Source of the DNA: an uncultured Methanolobus sp.
Lineage (GTDB): Archaea; Halobacteriota; Methanosarcinia; Methanosarcinales; Methanosarcinaceae
NCBI RefSeq assembly: GCF_963665675.1
Contig: NZ_OY762426.1
Span: 1,364,001-1,428,000, forward strand
Reading direction: 5' to 3'
Length of the DNA: 64,000 nucleotides
The translations under genes were made by a program, and so were the position numbers. Positions 46,568-56,104 of the stretch are shown one piece after another. Numbering within the stretch: the stretch's first letter is position 1; each line of letters begins with the position of its first letter. Below the pieces are notes generated by a model. It had not been told where the DNA came from. It made no database searches and saw nothing but the letters and a program-made list of their open reading frames with translations.

Positions 46568-47461
46568 TCAGCAGAGGTCTTTCAGGTGGAACTGGTACTT
46601 ACCGAGTTTGCCGCCGTAGTTTCCTGCTGTGATCTTTGATACGCCAGGAACTGCGATAGCTGCTTCGATACCTGCCTTCATTGCCTTTTGGATAGCATCC
46701 TCGTCGACACCGTTGATGACAAGCTCGTAAACTGCCTTTACACCTTCTGGGATTTCAGTACCTTCGACCTTGTCCCTGATGGATGGGCAGAACTTCTCGT
46801 TTGCAGTTGCTTTCATGAACTTGTAGTTGTTAAAACCAGCCTTGGAACCACTTGCAACAATTCCGCCTGGGAATGGAGTGATTGTACCCTCAAGGTCCTT
46901 GATAGCGTCTACTGCAACTTCTGCTGCTGTAAGTGCTGTCATCTGGCTGTCACCGAAGATAAAGAAGTTACCGCCTGCAATGCCTGCTACAGCGCCAATG
47001 TTCTCTTCTACAAGGAAGTCACCCTCCATGATTGGGATGCTGTACATCTTGCGACCGTCGATCTCTGTCTCGGATTCCATTCCGTCACCGAAGAATTTGA
47101 GTTTGAAACCTACGTTGAACTGCTTCTCAGCTTCTGGCATACCGTTGAAAACAGCTGTTGTTGGAGCTGTAAGTACACACTGGCCGAGGCGCTCAAGTAA
47201 CTGGTGTTCAAGTGATTCGTATCCGAAGGTGCAGAACTGGACATATACACCAGGTCTTCCGTCAGGAGTCTCCTCAGGACCTACGAATTTTTCAATACCT
47301 GCTTCTGCAGGGCACATAATAACAGAGGTACCGAATCCTGTTGCTTCAAGTGCAGCTATCTCTGCCCAGCGTTTTGTTGCTGCGGTGATAAGTACTCTTG
47401 AGATCTTGATCGGGAACGCTTCTGCAAAAGTATCTTCGATTTCTACTCCATTGATTTCCAT
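46568..47461 (-). CDS. ftr: Formylmethanofuran:H4MPT formyltransferase
   Basis: This 297-residue cytosolic enzyme moves the formyl group between methanofuran and tetrahydromethanopterin; in methylotrophic growth it runs in the oxidative direction to CO2. The N-terminus '[19 protein letters not shown]' and 'FTTCPAE'-like segment (here IMCPAEAG), together with length, are typical of Ftr. The gene appears monocistronic. It converges on the accessory unit, 47 bases from the UDG stop. Confidence 0.95.
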   Translation of the reverse strand: MEINGVEIEDTFAEAFPIKISRVLITAATKRWAEIAALEATGFGTSVIMCPAEAGIEKFVGPEETPDGRPGVYVQFCTFGYESLEHQLLERLGQCVLTAPTTAVFNGMPEAEKQFNVGFKLKFFGDGMESETEIDGRKMYSIPIMEGDFLVEENIGAVAGIAGGNFFIFGDSQMTALTAAEVAVDAIKDLEGTITPFPGGIVASGSKAGFNNYKFMKATANEKFCPSIRDKVEGTEIPEGVKAVYELVINGVDEDAIQKAMKAGIEAAIAVPGVSKITAGNYGGKLGKYQFHLKDLC

Positions 47462-47579
47462 AATAATCCCTTGTTTTAAGTTGAATCAAGTAGCCAACAT
47501 TCACATGTTGCACTAACTATAGCAGTAATACAAGACAATTACAATACATATACTCTTCGAAATGCAGGCTAAAAGAAGA

Positions 47580-49256
47580 CTACCTTCCGCCTGACTTGCG
47601 GTAGGTTTTATCAAAAAGGGCGAACATCTCCCTGTCAATTTCCTGAAACTTGCCAATTTCAAAAATAGCTTCACTGACAATAGCTGAAATAGATTCGATG
47701 TTCGAAAGGTTTGCAAGGCTCTTAGATGAACTGGCAGTAGATTCGACCATCTGTTCCTTTATTGATATCTCGCACACCTCAACAATAGCATTGACAGCAA
47801 GTGAGGCATTATCTGATTGATTGCTTGACGCCGCAACCGTGCAGAAGTTTTCCATAACAGGAATAATTCGTGAAACTTTTTCATCGGAATGTTTCCTTGC
47901 GGCAACCACACCGATATCTTTCAACGCCGATGTAACATCAGCAAGAGAATCCATTCCGAATAACTCCCCGACTTCTTCCAGCGCCTCTATCACTTTATCA
48001 AGGCAATCGTGTTTTTCCCTGTCAGGAGATTCCTGTACGGTTTTGATTCCAATGTCCCTCAAAGAGTATATTATAAGCTTCTTTAGGTGTTTTTGGTCTT
48101 TGCTGTCAACTGTTCTTGCAACTTCAAGCAGGACTTCCCGGATCTTCCCAAGCGTTGCAGTGTCTCTGTTCACAGCTGCGTCAAGTGCTATTTTTTTAAG
48201 CAGGATAACTGATTTCTCAGTGCTGTCCAGCATATCTTTTTTAGCTGATGCGATCCCGATGTCACCGGTAGCGATTGCAAGTTTGTGAAGTGGGGTAACA
48301 ACTACCTTATTTCTAAAAATGTCAACTAAATCCTTAATACCCTTTGAACGTTTGATGAGTGTGAGTTTATCTAACTGAGGGAAATACTCTATTTCCCTGT
48401 GCAGTTCGAAGAAACCTGACATTTTGTCCAGGCTTTGTAAAGTGAAACTTTCCATACCGGCTTGTGAGGCTTCTTTTCCAATGGCACCGAATGCATCGAT
48501 AACTTCCATCAGTACGAACCTGTTCTCCTCTTCTCTTGAAAGAATGGCAAGCTGATACAGATGTATATTGATATATTTTATAATGAGGTTCTTTTTTCCA
48601 CCGGAACTGAGAACTTTAGAGCATAGCTTTGGGATTGTTTTTACTCCCACACTTGCAGTGAAATCATCATTATTCCTGACCGCCCCGCGAATAATATCGA
48701 CCACAGGCTGGAGAGGATCAATATTCTCTTTTCCCGCTTCCAGTTTCCTGTAACTCTCACTCATATCATATATCTGAAGGTCGCTGGTCAGTTTCTCATA
48801 AGTTTTCTTCACTGATTCCGTTCTGAGATAATCAGCAAGAAGGAAAGCCAGTACTGAGAGAATGAGTGAATATACAAACAGCATGATCATTCCCATAGGT
48901 TTGAAAGTTCCAAGAAAATGCATTATCGATGCTGCCAGAGTAAAGGTTCCGATCGTGTAAGAGAGCATATCTGTAAGTGCATCTCTCTTACTCGCAAGCC
49001 AGAGACCCGCTACCCAGAAAAGCCCAAAACAGATAGCAAGAAGAACATTACTCCAGAAAATATCCATCTGCTGGTTTACAAGTATGATGGAAATATAACC
49101 AAACTGGATAACCACTGAACCGATAGAAAGATCAGCTCCAACATCCCTGATATTGATCTTCAGGTAATTTTTGATCAGGATGTCTGCAATAAGAAAAAGT
49201 GATATTACACCGCTTATGAGAGCTGTATCAACGATATCGGGTATGAGAATCTCCAT
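47580..49256 (-). CDS. Membrane protein with long cytosolic helical-repeat region
   Basis: This 558-residue protein has five membrane helices in the first 170 residues and a long helical region (about 170-555) made of roughly 35-residue units ('DVTSALKDIGVVAARKH', 'KMLDSTEKSVILLKKIAL'), which looks like an alpha-solenoid. No family recognised. It may be a scaffold or sensor on the cytosolic membrane face. The gene ends in UAG (47580-47582), and the next in-frame stop is again UAG 21 codons later, so pyrrolysine read-through would add a short tail. Confidence 0.7.
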   Translation of the reverse strand: MEILIPDIVDTALISGVISLFLIADILIKNYLKINIRDVGADLSIGSVVIQFGYISIILVNQQMDIFWSNVLLAICFGLFWVAGLWLASKRDALTDMLSYTIGTFTLAASIMHFLGTFKPMGMIMLFVYSLILSVLAFLLADYLRTESVKKTYEKLTSDLQIYDMSESYRKLEAGKENIDPLQPVVDIIRGAVRNNDDFTASVGVKTIPKLCSKVLSSGGKKNLIIKYINIHLYQLAILSREEENRFVLMEVIDAFGAIGKEASQAGMESFTLQSLDKMSGFFELHREIEYFPQLDKLTLIKRSKGIKDLVDIFRNKVVVTPLHKLAIATGDIGIASAKKDMLDSTEKSVILLKKIALDAAVNRDTATLGKIREVLLEVARTVDSKDQKHLKKLIIYSLRDIGIKTVQESPDREKHDCLDKVIEALEEVGELFGMDSLADVTSALKDIGVVAARKHSDEKVSRIIPVMENFCTVAASSNQSDNASLAVNAIVEVCEISIKEQMVESTASSSKSLANLSNIESISAIVSEAIFEIGKFQEIDREMFALFDKTYRKSGGR

Positions 49257-49425
49257 AGCTTTTATATTGTTGATTTGTATTTATATATATAGTTATTGAA
49301 ATCATCCTGCTGACATCGCAATAAATGGATAATTACTTGTATTTCAATTCACTATTTTCAAAAACAGAAAGTCTAAACAAACATTAATAACCACAAAAAT
49401 TTAAAATCCTTACAATGGTGAAATT

Positions 49426-50055
49426 ATGCTGAAGATAACTCCATATATGGGACCACTTGTCATCATCGTTTCAATAGCAGGACTGTGGCAACCTTTACTT
49501 GGTTATTTCATGCTGCTGGTTTTTGGTGCGATTTTCCTGATAGCACCATTCAGAGGCCGCTGGTTCTGTGGAAATCTTTGTCCCCGGGGAAGCTTCATGG
49601 ATTTTTGGGTAGGTAAAGTCTCAGAAAAAAGAAAGATACCTAAAATTCTCAAAAGCTACTTTATCAGAGTTCCTCTTTTTATGCTCATGATGGTCTTTAT
49701 GGGTTACAGGCTCATGAACACTCATGGAATCGTGAACCAGATAGGTATGGTGCTTGTAATAATGTGTCTGACTACGTCTTCTATTGCGGTTATTCTGGGA
49801 GTTACAATCGCTCCAAGGACATGGTGCACTTTCTGTCCGATGGGAACCCTGCAAAGTATTGTGGGTGTAAACAAATATCCGCTACAAATGGACATAGAAA
49901 AATGTATCAAATGCCACAAATGTGAAAAAATTTGTCCCATGCACCTGAATATTGTGGATATGACACACAATCCTGATTGTATCAAATGCGGAAGGTGCAT
50001 TGATATTTGTCCTAAAGATGCACTGAGTTTCAAGAAATCTGCAAAAGATGCATGA
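49426..50055 (+). CDS. NapH-like membrane ferredoxin
   Basis: This 209-residue protein has about four membrane helices, two CxxxCP motifs at membrane edges (CGNLCPRG and CTFCPMG) and a C-terminal 2[4Fe-4S] ferredoxin domain with CIKCHKCEKICP and CIKCGRCIDICP. This is the NapH/CcoG-like layout used for electron transfer at the membrane. Its partner is not visible; neighbours are unrelated. The ATG follows a GGTGAAATT ribosome site. Specific role in energy metabolism is unknown. Confidence 0.88.
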   Translation: MLKITPYMGPLVIIVSIAGLWQPLLGYFMLLVFGAIFLIAPFRGRWFCGNLCPRGSFMDFWVGKVSEKRKIPKILKSYFIRVPLFMLMMVFMGYRLMNTHGIVNQIGMVLVIMCLTTSSIAVILGVTIAPRTWCTFCPMGTLQSIVGVNKYPLQMDIEKCIKCHKCEKICPMHLNIVDMTHNPDCIKCGRCIDICPKDALSFKKSAKDA

Positions 50056-50138
50056 TTTTTCTTCTCTGCTTTTCTTTTTTATCTTTAAATTCTATTTTCC
50101 CGGCAGATACAAAAACAATGACCCGCTTTTAAAAGTAA

Positions 50139-50933
50139 ATGGACACACTGAACTTTGATGGCTCATGCGACCCAAATCCCGGAGGAATAATGGGATTTGG
50201 ATGGATAATCAACTGGAGCAATGGCAAAAAACCAACTGAAGGGAGTAAGGAAAAGAAACCTTCAAAATCCAATACCAATAATGTTGCCGAGTACACCGCC
50301 CTGAAGGAAGGTATTTCCAATTACCTGAAACTGGGAGGAAAAGGCCCACTTCAGGTTTACGGGGATAGCAAACTTGTCATCAGTCAGATGTCAGGGAAAT
50401 GGAAAGTCAATAACCAGAACCTTGCAAAAATCAAAGAGGAAACGGATTCTATAATCAAAAAACACAATCTGAAGGTCAAATTCACATGGGTCCCCAGGGA
50501 ACAGAACAGCATTGCTGACAGGCTTGCACTGCCTAAATCCAGACGCAACAAAATGTCAAAATCGGACTCAAAGTCTTCAAAGGAAAGTTCTGTTAAACCT
50601 GAGAACAGAAAGTTCGTTGCAGATGTGAACTCATCCTCTGTATCCTCAAAACTGAGACTTCAGATAAACGAACTTAATACTTCCCCCTCACCCGGTTTCA
50701 AATCCTTTGCACAGCTTAAGGTTGGCGGTTTTGATTCATTTTCAAAGAAGAAACTTGAGACTTTACAGAAGGAAGCAGGTCCTAAAGCTTCATCAATAGT
50801 CAAAAAAGAGTTTCCCAAAAATTCAAGTCAGCAGGCTTCAGCTCTCAGATGGATGCTGAGGGGGCTTGCTACTGATCTTGCAATAAAGAAGGTCAAAGTC
50901 GATATTGAGCTCAGCAAAAAGAAGAAAAGGTAA
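50139..50933 (+). CDS. Ribonuclease HI-like protein with C-terminal basic domain
   Basis: This 264-residue protein has an N-terminal RNase H domain with the four acidic residues Asp7, Glu51, Asp76 and Asp127 (in NFDGSCDP, NNVAEYTAL, VYGDSKL and NSIADRLA). Such enzymes cut the RNA strand of RNA-DNA hybrids. A Ser/Lys-rich linker (about 135-165) leads to an unrecognised, Lys-rich helical domain to residue 264, absent in minimal archaeal RNase HI-like proteins I know. It may add nucleic-acid binding. Confidence 0.85.
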   Translation: MDTLNFDGSCDPNPGGIMGFGWIINWSNGKKPTEGSKEKKPSKSNTNNVAEYTALKEGISNYLKLGGKGPLQVYGDSKLVISQMSGKWKVNNQNLAKIKEETDSIIKKHNLKVKFTWVPREQNSIADRLALPKSRRNKMSKSDSKSSKESSVKPENRKFVADVNSSSVSSKLRLQINELNTSPSPGFKSFAQLKVGGFDSFSKKKLETLQKEAGPKASSIVKKEFPKNSSQQASALRWMLRGLATDLAIKKVKVDIELSKKKKR

Positions 50934-51075
50934 CCTTTTACATAGACCGAAATGCTAAGGTTTTTAGTGATAATTGATGTTGTTTTCTCCAATACACAGG
51001 ACAATTTTCAACATTTTTTTACATCCAATATGCATGCATCTTCTAATCTCTGGATTCTTAGTTTTATTTTTTTCA
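50934..51075. other. Spacer between RNase H-like gene and small membrane protein gene
   Basis: T-rich on the plus strand, likely the terminator zone shared by the two convergent genes. A plus-strand open frame starting at 50974 runs into the antisense of the next gene and is not supported. Confidence 0.4.
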
Positions 51076-51561
51076 TTATCCATGCATTTTTTCCGATTGT
51101 TGCAGTATCGCCTGTTCTTTAAAAGCAGTCCATCCGTGTATTTGCATCCTGTAATGAATGAGTAACAGAAACAGGATTATTAAACATACAAAAGCAAATA
51201 TCACCACAATTTTGCTTAATAAATATTCATTACTAGTCAAAAAATGCAATACAGGGTCTTTCGCCTTTACATTAATCATAGTTGCAATGAGAGATAAGGC
51301 CACAAAAATAAAACCAGCTATACATGTAATCTCATTTAAGAATATTTCAGACTGTTTTATACGGTTATCGCAAATCTTAATAAAACACTTCCACCCTTCA
51401 TTATCAAATCCCGATTCTCTAAACTCCTTAGAAATTAACCAATGAATATCGTCAAAACCATTTGTAAAGCTCCATATGACAAAATTCTTGCGATTATTTT
51501 TGATTCTGCGATTGCAGTTTTCTGTGAGTTCTTTTAGGACAGGCATTGTATTACTTTTCAA
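51076..51561 (-). CDS. Small two-TM membrane protein of unknown function
   Basis: This 161-residue protein has a cytosolic N-terminal part of about 75 residues and two hydrophobic helices (about 80-100 and 115-140). I do not recognise a family. Low GC relative to its neighbours and a start inside an AT-rich block suggest an accessory gene. The hydrophobic profile and uninterrupted length support it being real. Confidence 0.55.
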   Translation of the reverse strand: MKSNTMPVLKELTENCNRRIKNNRKNFVIWSFTNGFDDIHWLISKEFRESGFDNEGWKCFIKICDNRIKQSEIFLNEITCIAGFIFVALSLIATMINVKAKDPVLHFLTSNEYLLSKIVVIFAFVCLIILFLLLIHYRMQIHGWTAFKEQAILQQSEKMHG

Positions 51562-51805
51562 TTTTTATCTTTTAAGCAGTCTATGTCAGTAAATATATTT
51601 CTTATGACTATATATATTTATTCATTTTGAAGCGGTGGCCTGAAATTAGATGCTCTTAATGGTTGTTTTTGAACGCCATTTCGGTGATAAAATCGTTTAT
51701 CGAGTCTGGTGGATCGAGCGTTTTAAATTTTTGTCCTTCAAGTGTTCTTTGTGGGGGACTGCTACACTAAAAATGGTTTTTTCTTCCATATACCGGCCTG
51801 ATTGT
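51562..51805. other. Spacer between two minus-strand genes
   Basis: The 244 bases hold AT-rich DNA likely to contain the promoter of the small membrane gene and the 3' end of the kinase transcript. A plus-strand frame opening at 51650 mainly overlaps the kinase gene on the other strand and shows no family features. Confidence 0.4.
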
Positions 51806-53434
51806 TCAACGCGCTTTTTTCACGGTGAACCAGAAATCACTTCCCTGGCCTATTGGATTGTTTTCAACTCCAATTTCTCCGCCGTGAAGTTCCACTATTC
51901 TTTTTGCGATTGCAAGGCCAAGTCCGCTTCCTTTTATACTTCCTTTTTCTGCCCGTCTGAAACGCTCGAATATCATTTCCCTGTCACCGTTGTTGATGCC
52001 CTGACCGGTATCAGTAACCTGTATTTTCCATTTATCCATGGCATCTGATATGGTAATTGATATTCTTCCTTTAGAAGGAGTGAATTTGATCGCATTGGAA
52101 AGCAGGTTAAGGAATACTTCTTCCATGATCGGGTTCATGAGTGACGGGTAAGGTCCGATTGCTTTCATATCAAACCGAATATCTTTTTTATCCATTTCAG
52201 AACCGAGGTTCCTGACTACTTTTTCAAGAATTGGCAAAAAGTCCTGCTCTTCAAATTTGATATCATCGACCGATTCCAGTTTTATGAACTTTGAAGCTGA
52301 TTCGATCATATAGATCATTCTTTCATTGTTCTTGTGAATCTTATCAAGCAGGTTCTGTTTTCTTTTTTTGTCTTCAACAATTATCAGTTCCTCAGTAAAA
52401 CCGCGTATTATATTTGCAGGATTAAGAAGGTCATGTGTGAGTACATCTGTGAAAAGCACTTTCAGGTGATTTGCATCTTCAAGTTGTTTTGCATATGTTC
52501 TGAGATTTTCTTCAGCTTCTTTCCTGCTTAGAGCCTCTGCAAGTACATTAGCCACAGACTGCATGAAATGCATGTCATCTTTGGTGAAAACTCTTCTTTG
52601 TGTGGTGTGTACATTCATGACACCGTAGGGTTCTTCTCTGCTACCGATAGTAACATCCATTCCGCTGACAATACCGTTTTCCTGAAGCAATGACAATCCG
52701 CTGAATTTGTCCTGTGATCTGTTTTCCTGAATAACTGAGTCTTCTTCGCAGTCAGAGTACAAAGTGTAGCAGACAATGTCATTCTTGCTGTTTTCTCTTT
52801 CATTTTTAGTGTTGTTTTTCTCTTCCCAGCCAACACCTGCAACCATGACAGCATTATCGCCTTCTTTTTTCATTATCCGGCAGTATTCAACATCAAGAGT
52901 ACCTGTTATAAGTCTCACGGAGTCCTGCATGAGTTCATCAAGGTCTGCTCCTGCAAGTCCTTCCTGTCCGAGCTTTGCAACGGCAGCCTGTTGTTTTTCT
53001 CTCATTTTCAGGGTATTTTCAATGGATTTGCATTCACTGATGTCCTTTGCGTGTCTTACTACCATTGAAACATTGCCGTTATCATCAAAAAGAGGTGAAA
53101 GCTCAATGAGTTTTGTTTTGCTGTCAAGAGGGTCTTCAATCTCAAATTTACAGCATTTACCGGTAGCAAAAACTTCAAGCAAACGACATGATTCACAGGG
53201 TTTTGTCTGCTGCATGAGACAATTATAGCACAAGGGATTACCCATTTTTATATTTGTAGCTATAGAATCACAATTCTTCCAGTTACTGGTTACAATTCGC
53301 ATATCCCGGTCTATTACAACTATCAGATCCTGTATCGATGACAGGGTTTTTTTCAAAATACCAAGCTGAATATTGTTCAGCTCATCGTTTTTTGTGTCAC
53401 AAATTGAAATATGAATCCCCCGGATAACTTTCAA
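51806..53434 (-). CDS. Cytosolic PAS-GAF histidine kinase
   Basis: This 542-residue kinase lacks membrane helices. A PAS domain (about 25-140) holds a Cys cluster (CYNCLMQQTKPCESC) that could bind metal or respond to redox state. A GAF-like domain (about 150-305) follows, then the HisKA helix with the phosphoacceptor His in LTHDLLNP near residue 335, and an ATPase with NLLSNAIKF (N box) and TDTGQGI (G1). No response regulator gene is adjacent, so its partner is elsewhere. Confidence 0.9.
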   Translation of the reverse strand: MKVIRGIHISICDTKNDELNNIQLGILKKTLSSIQDLIVVIDRDMRIVTSNWKNCDSIATNIKMGNPLCYNCLMQQTKPCESCRLLEVFATGKCCKFEIEDPLDSKTKLIELSPLFDDNGNVSMVVRHAKDISECKSIENTLKMREKQQAAVAKLGQEGLAGADLDELMQDSVRLITGTLDVEYCRIMKKEGDNAVMVAGVGWEEKNNTKNERENSKNDIVCYTLYSDCEEDSVIQENRSQDKFSGLSLLQENGIVSGMDVTIGSREEPYGVMNVHTTQRRVFTKDDMHFMQSVANVLAEALSRKEAEENLRTYAKQLEDANHLKVLFTDVLTHDLLNPANIIRGFTEELIIVEDKKRKQNLLDKIHKNNERMIYMIESASKFIKLESVDDIKFEEQDFLPILEKVVRNLGSEMDKKDIRFDMKAIGPYPSLMNPIMEEVFLNLLSNAIKFTPSKGRISITISDAMDKWKIQVTDTGQGINNGDREMIFERFRRAEKGSIKGSGLGLAIAKRIVELHGGEIGVENNPIGQGSDFWFTVKKAR

Positions 53435-53714
53435 TTATTGTAATTCGGGTTCAGTTAGCTTATTGTCTGAATATTATACCAGTAATATAATATTATAAGA
53501 CTGAATCCAGATGAAAAAGTCTTGAATTCTGCTATTTATATGTATCCGGGGTCTGAGCATATGATGATGAGTATGAGTGTAATATATTGGATAGCAATTT
53601 ATATACTTCTCATAAAATAACAACGTAATCTATATGCAGAGACTCAATAATATTATAAAGTCATAATATATCCAATCTCATATATTTACTATAAATCAAG
53701 ATTTGATATTTTCC
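53435..53714. other. AT-rich spacer between kinase and K+ channel genes
   Basis: The 280 bases lie upstream of the kinase start and downstream of the channel stop (both minus strand). It is strongly AT-rich with several TATATA-like boxes, such as around 53593-53600 and 53670-53690, so the kinase promoter is likely here. No gene is supported. Confidence 0.45.
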
Positions 53715-54569
53715 CTATAATTTTATTCCGCAATGCTTGCAAAACAGGGCATCGCTATCGTTTTTGTCATTCCCACAATGCTTGCAGATATTCTTTGGCA
53801 TTTTATTTTCTCTTTCTTCAATAGAAGCAAAACTAATTTCTGCTGTTACAATGCCTGTTGGAACAGCGATTATGCTATAACCAATTATCATGACAACTGA
53901 AGAAAGAGCAATTCCAAGCGGCGTTTTTGGTACAATGTCACCATAGCCTACCGTTGTAAGTGTCACGATAGCCCAGTGAATGCTCATTGGTATGCTGGTA
54001 AAACCGTTTTCCTCACCTTCAATCACATACATCATGGAGCCAAGAATAACGACAAGTGTCAGCACCGTAAACAGGAAAACAGTAATTTTCCTGCCGCTTG
54101 CTTTTAATGCGCTTATCAGCAGTTCAGCCTCGTTCAGGTACTTCACAAGTTTAAGAATACGGAATATTCTCAGCACCCTGAGTATCCTGATAACAAGCAG
54201 GAACTGGCTTCCCGGCAAAATGAGACTCAGGTATGTAGGCATGATGGCCAGCAGGTCAACAATTCCAAAAAGGCTGCCTGCGTACTTTGTTTTGTTTTTG
54301 ACACAAAGCATTCGAAGAATATATTCAATTGAAAAAAGAATGGTGAAGAACCATTCTATATTATAGAGCAGGTCACCGTGTGCAAGTCTGAATGATTTCA
54401 CACTGTCAAGCATGACAGCTAGCACGCTCAGGAGGATACTCGCTATCAGAATTATATCGAAGTTCTTCCCGGCAGGAGTATCAGCCTCAAAGATTATTTC
54501 GTAGAGTCGGCTCCTCCAGTTATCCCCGTCCGGTTTGTTATCTGAATATTTATCCTCATTTGCAGCCAT
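53715..54569 (-). CDS. Voltage-gated-type potassium channel with C-terminal zinc ribbon
   Basis: This 284-residue protein has six TM helices, an S4-like helix with regularly spaced Arg ('VIRILRVLRIFRILKLV') and the K+ filter TVGYGD followed by IVPKTPLG. A short cytosolic tail ends in a four-Cys zinc ribbon (CKHC...CKHC), which is unusual for such channels and may tether or regulate it. The gene ends in UAG (53715-53717 complement). It is followed upstream by the polymerase IV gene, nine bases away. Confidence 0.9.
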   Translation of the reverse strand: MAANEDKYSDNKPDGDNWRSRLYEIIFEADTPAGKNFDIILIASILLSVLAVMLDSVKSFRLAHGDLLYNIEWFFTILFSIEYILRMLCVKNKTKYAGSLFGIVDLLAIMPTYLSLILPGSQFLLVIRILRVLRIFRILKLVKYLNEAELLISALKASGRKITVFLFTVLTLVVILGSMMYVIEGEENGFTSIPMSIHWAIVTLTTVGYGDIVPKTPLGIALSSVVMIIGYSIIAVPTGIVTAEISFASIEERENKMPKNICKHCGNDKNDSDALFCKHCGIKL

Positions 54570-54577
54570 TGTAATCC

Positions 54578-55666
54578 TCAGAAATCAAAAAGGCTCTTTT
54601 GTCCTGTACTTTCCTGCAGGTTGCCAACCCTGACACCAATGCGCCTGAAATTAATAGTGCTTTCCTCAAGGAACTGTTTCATCAGTTCAACAGCATTCTC
54701 AGCCAGTATTTCCCTGTCACTCACAGCGTGGTTGAATGTCTTGCTTTTTGTTGAAGTTTTGAAATTTGAGAATATAACGGTTACTGTTACAGACCGGAAT
54801 GCTACTTTCCTTTTTTTGATCTTGCTGGTAACATCATCCATAAGCTCATCAAGCAATGAGAATATCATTTTCTCATTTCTGCTGTCATTTTTCAGTGAAG
54901 CCATCCTGCCAACCTGGTCGCTTGCAGTTCTCTCCTTCACAGGACTGTCATCCTGACCTGATGCAGCTTTTTTAAGCCACATACCTTTGTTCTTTCCAAA
55001 AACAGAAATCAGTTCCATAACATCAAAAGCAGCCAGCTCCTCAACAGTTGAAATTCCCATTTCAGCCAGCTTGTCCTCGGTTACCTTGCCGATTCCCCAT
55101 AATTTCTTCACCGGCATCGGTTTAAGAAAATCCTCAGTTTCTTCCGGTCTAATTACAGTTATTCCATCAGGTTTTAGGAAAGACGATGCCATCTTAGCAA
55201 TGAGTTTGTTGGGACCGATGCCAACCGAGCAGGTAATTCTTTCCTGTGATTTCACTTCTTCTTTAATCCTGATGCCGATTTCCTTTGCAATATCGTAATC
55301 CCTATTGCAGGATTCGCTTATCTCCAGAAAAGCCTCATCGATACTTATTTTTTCAAAAGATTCCTCACGATCTGCATTTGACCTGAGGATATCCATCACA
55401 TTTGCAGAAACCTCTTCATAGAACGCTTTTCGAACCGGCAGAAAAACAGCATCAGGCTTTTTAGATTTTGCAAGTTTACACGGCATGGCAGAATGTATCC
55501 CGGCATCTCTTGCAATATAATTGGAAGTACTGACAGCTCCGCCCGATTCATCACGGTTGGAATACATGCAGACAACAACAGCTTTTCCTTTCAGAGTTGG
55601 GTCTTCCCGCTCTTCTATTGCAGCATAGAAGTAGTCCATGTCCACATGAATTATCACACGTTCCAT
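54578..55666 (-). CDS. dinB: DNA polymerase IV (Y family)
   Basis: This 362-residue translesion polymerase has the N-terminal palm motif HVDMDYFYAAIEE, the second acidic motif SIDEAFLEI, a HhH segment 'LWGIGKVTEDKLAEMGI' (core GIGKVTEDKLAEMGI) and a C-terminal little-finger domain. It ends in KSLFDF, a PCNA-binding peptide (QxxLFxF type). Such enzymes bypass damaged bases. The gene probably shares a transcript with the K+ channel gene that follows it. Confidence 0.95.
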   Translation of the reverse strand: MERVIIHVDMDYFYAAIEEREDPTLKGKAVVVCMYSNRDESGGAVSTSNYIARDAGIHSAMPCKLAKSKKPDAVFLPVRKAFYEEVSANVMDILRSNADREESFEKISIDEAFLEISESCNRDYDIAKEIGIRIKEEVKSQERITCSVGIGPNKLIAKMASSFLKPDGITVIRPEETEDFLKPMPVKKLWGIGKVTEDKLAEMGISTVEELAAFDVMELISVFGKNKGMWLKKAASGQDDSPVKERTASDQVGRMASLKNDSRNEKMIFSLLDELMDDVTSKIKKRKVAFRSVTVTVIFSNFKTSTKSKTFNHAVSDREILAENAVELMKQFLEESTINFRRIGVRVGNLQESTGQKSLFDF

Positions 55667-56104
55667 TACTAAGTAAGAATGTTCAGGAGCTTTTTATGGT
55701 TAACTGAAAGATTGGTTCCGTAGAAATCCGGTTTATAGTGACATAAGCATTTCTGATTTTCATTTCCACAAAATGAATTTTCAAGCTAAAAACAAAGTAA
55801 CAACCGCCAGAGGCGGCACATTCTGATGCTGCTACATGAAAGATTATTCCAAAGATTATTGCATTGATACTGAGAAATCTACGGAAAATTTGCAAAGAAC
55901 GTAGAGGGTGTTTTCCGATTATTCTATTTCTTTTTGTGGGAAAACGCCGGCTTCGCCGGACCCTTCGGTTTTAATCAAGTTATTCATGACCTACGATTGA
56001 TCATATTGTCCTGACAAAACCGGTACTGCTTTCCTTTAAGTTTTAACAACAGGATTTCTACAGGGCCGAAAAATCGAATGAAAAATGAGTTTAAGGAATC
56101 GGCT
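55667..56104. other. 438-bp spacer with GC-rich hairpins
   Basis: No gene is supported. Two GC-rich stem-loops stand out in AT-rich surroundings: CCGCC-AGA-GGCGG at 55804-55816, and CCGGC-TTC-GCCGG at 55947-55959 inside an outer AAAAC/GTTTT pairing (55941-55945 with 55968-55972). On the minus strand they lie after the GNAT gene and before dinB, so they could be terminators or a structured RNA. Confidence 0.45.

Noticed and set aside
46827..47516. Long plus-strand open frame opposite ftr
   Set aside because: It is antisense to ftr, whose identity is certain; its Pro/Ser-rich translation is typical of a shadow frame.
51650..52048. 132-codon plus-strand open frame
   Set aside because: It mostly lies antisense to the histidine kinase gene, which has full domain support, and the frame shows no family motifs or good ribosome site.
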